Origin: Paracoccaceae bacterium
Lineage (GTDB): Bacteria > Pseudomonadota > Alphaproteobacteria > Rhodobacterales > Rhodobacteraceae
Direction of reading: 5' to 3'
DNA length: 5,729 nt
NCBI GenBank assembly: GCA_003551745.1
Contig: PUNI01000573.1
Span: 1-5,729, forward strand
This document shows positions 5,302-5,729 of this stretch, piece after piece. Numbering within the stretch: the first letter of the stretch is position 1; each line of letters begins with the position of its first letter. The translations under genes and the position numbers were made by a program. Below the pieces are notes generated by a model. It saw only the letters and a program-made list of their open reading frames with translations. It did no database searches and was not told the DNA's origin.

Positions 5302-5729
5302 ATGCGGGGGCTGGTTGCGCTGATCCTGATCGCCCTTCTGGCCATCGGGCCTTGCGCCGAGGCGAACGGCCCGGCCGCGCGCGGCTTCGATTACTACGTG
5401 CTGGCGCTGACGTGGATGCCCGGCTGGTGCGTGCGCGAGGGCGATGCCCGGGGCGATGCGCGCTGCGCGGAGGGCGCCGGCGCGGGCTGGGCGCTGCACG
5501 GGCTATGGCCGCAGCATGAGGAGGGCTGGCCGGAGTTCTGCACCACGCCAGAGCGCGATCCCAGCAGGCGGCAGACCGCGGCGATGGCCGACATCATGGG
5601 CTCGGGCGGGCTGGCCTGGCACCAGTGGCGCACGCACGGCCGCTGCTCGGGCCTGGGCGCGGAGGCCTATTTCGACATGTCGCGGGCGGCCTACGCGCGC
5701 TTCGCCCTTCCCGAGGTCCGCGCCGAAAC
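5302..5729 (+). CDS. Ribonuclease T2 family protein, 3' end missing
   Basis: The first 142 residues of an exported RNase T2, an endonuclease cleaving single-stranded RNA through a 2',3'-cyclic phosphate. MRGLVALILIALLAIGPCAEA is a signal peptide with probable cleavage near residue 21-22; Cys18 lacks a good lipobox. The mature part starts with the typical FDYYVLALTWMPGWC. CAS I is WALHGLWPQ with catalytic His66. CAS II is WHQWRTHGRC (106-115) with His112, but Gln108 stands where the classical HEWxKHGTC motif has its catalytic Glu. Cys43, Cys55, Cys80 and Cys115 are candidates for disulfides. AAGAGG (5287-5292) is a ribosome-binding site 9 bases before the ATG. The frame is open to the window end. 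Family assignment is firm; activity is likely but not certain given the Gln. Confidence 0.92.
   Translation, partial: MRGLVALILIALLAIGPCAEANGPAARGFDYYVLALTWMPGWCVREGDARGDARCAEGAGAGWALHGLWPQHEEGWPEFCTTPERDPSRRQTAAMADIMGSGGLAWHQWRTHGRCSGLGAEAYFDMSRAAYARFALPEVRAE

Noticed and set aside
5179..5633. Two minus-strand frames opposite the RNase T2 gene
   Set aside because: The plus strand shows signal peptide, CAS I and CAS II. The antisense translations are Arg/Ala/Pro-rich shadows.

Overview
The window is GC-rich chromosomal DNA from an alphaproteobacterium, most likely the Rhodobacterales/Rhodobacteraceae. This rests on a DnaX with the alphaproteobacterial C-terminal block ending in WDPFEDA, the dnaX-ybaB-recR gene order, and a neighbouring DUF1013/TrcR gene, a family I know only from Alphaproteobacteria. 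Coding sequence fills nearly all of the window and I see no mobile element, tRNA, rRNA or CRISPR. The lineage is inferred from protein features only.

Layout: (1) Positions 1-1323 hold the 3' part of a sulfite-oxidase-family molybdoenzyme gene. It overlaps by four bases (ATGA) a small exported mono-haem c-type cytochrome gene, an arrangement like the SorA/SorB sulfite dehydrogenase pair. (2) Positions 1324-1494 are a non-coding gap with three tandem 12-bp units, a strong GC hairpin and a possible dnaX promoter. (3) Positions 1495-4327 hold the replication/repair cluster dnaX (clamp-loader gamma/tau), ybaB (nucleoid-associated protein) and recR (recombination mediator). A strong hairpin lies directly after the dnaX stop, and ybaB and recR are only 10 bases apart. 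(4) Positions 4361-5167, minus strand and convergent with recR, encode a TrcR (DUF1013) protein with a long acidic tail. (5) Positions 5168-5301 are a divergent intergenic region with several GC hairpins and one AT-rich promoter-like element. (6) Positions 5302-5729 are the 5' part of an exported RNase T2 gene that runs off the window.

Functionally, the first pair probably passes electrons from sulfite (or a related substrate) oxidation in the periplasm to a cytochrome. The central cluster serves chromosome replication and RecFOR-type repair. TrcR is known from Caulobacter as an RNA-polymerase-associated cell-cycle regulator. RNase T2 would degrade RNA in the periplasm or outside the cell.

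I do not see a clearly new multi-gene system. The points most worth a second look are substitutions at normally conserved acidic positions in RecR (Toprim Glu to Ala) and RNase T2 (CAS II Glu to Gln), and structured non-coding DNA in three gaps: the 12-bp repeats and hairpin before dnaX, the hairpin after dnaX, and the hairpin series before trcR.
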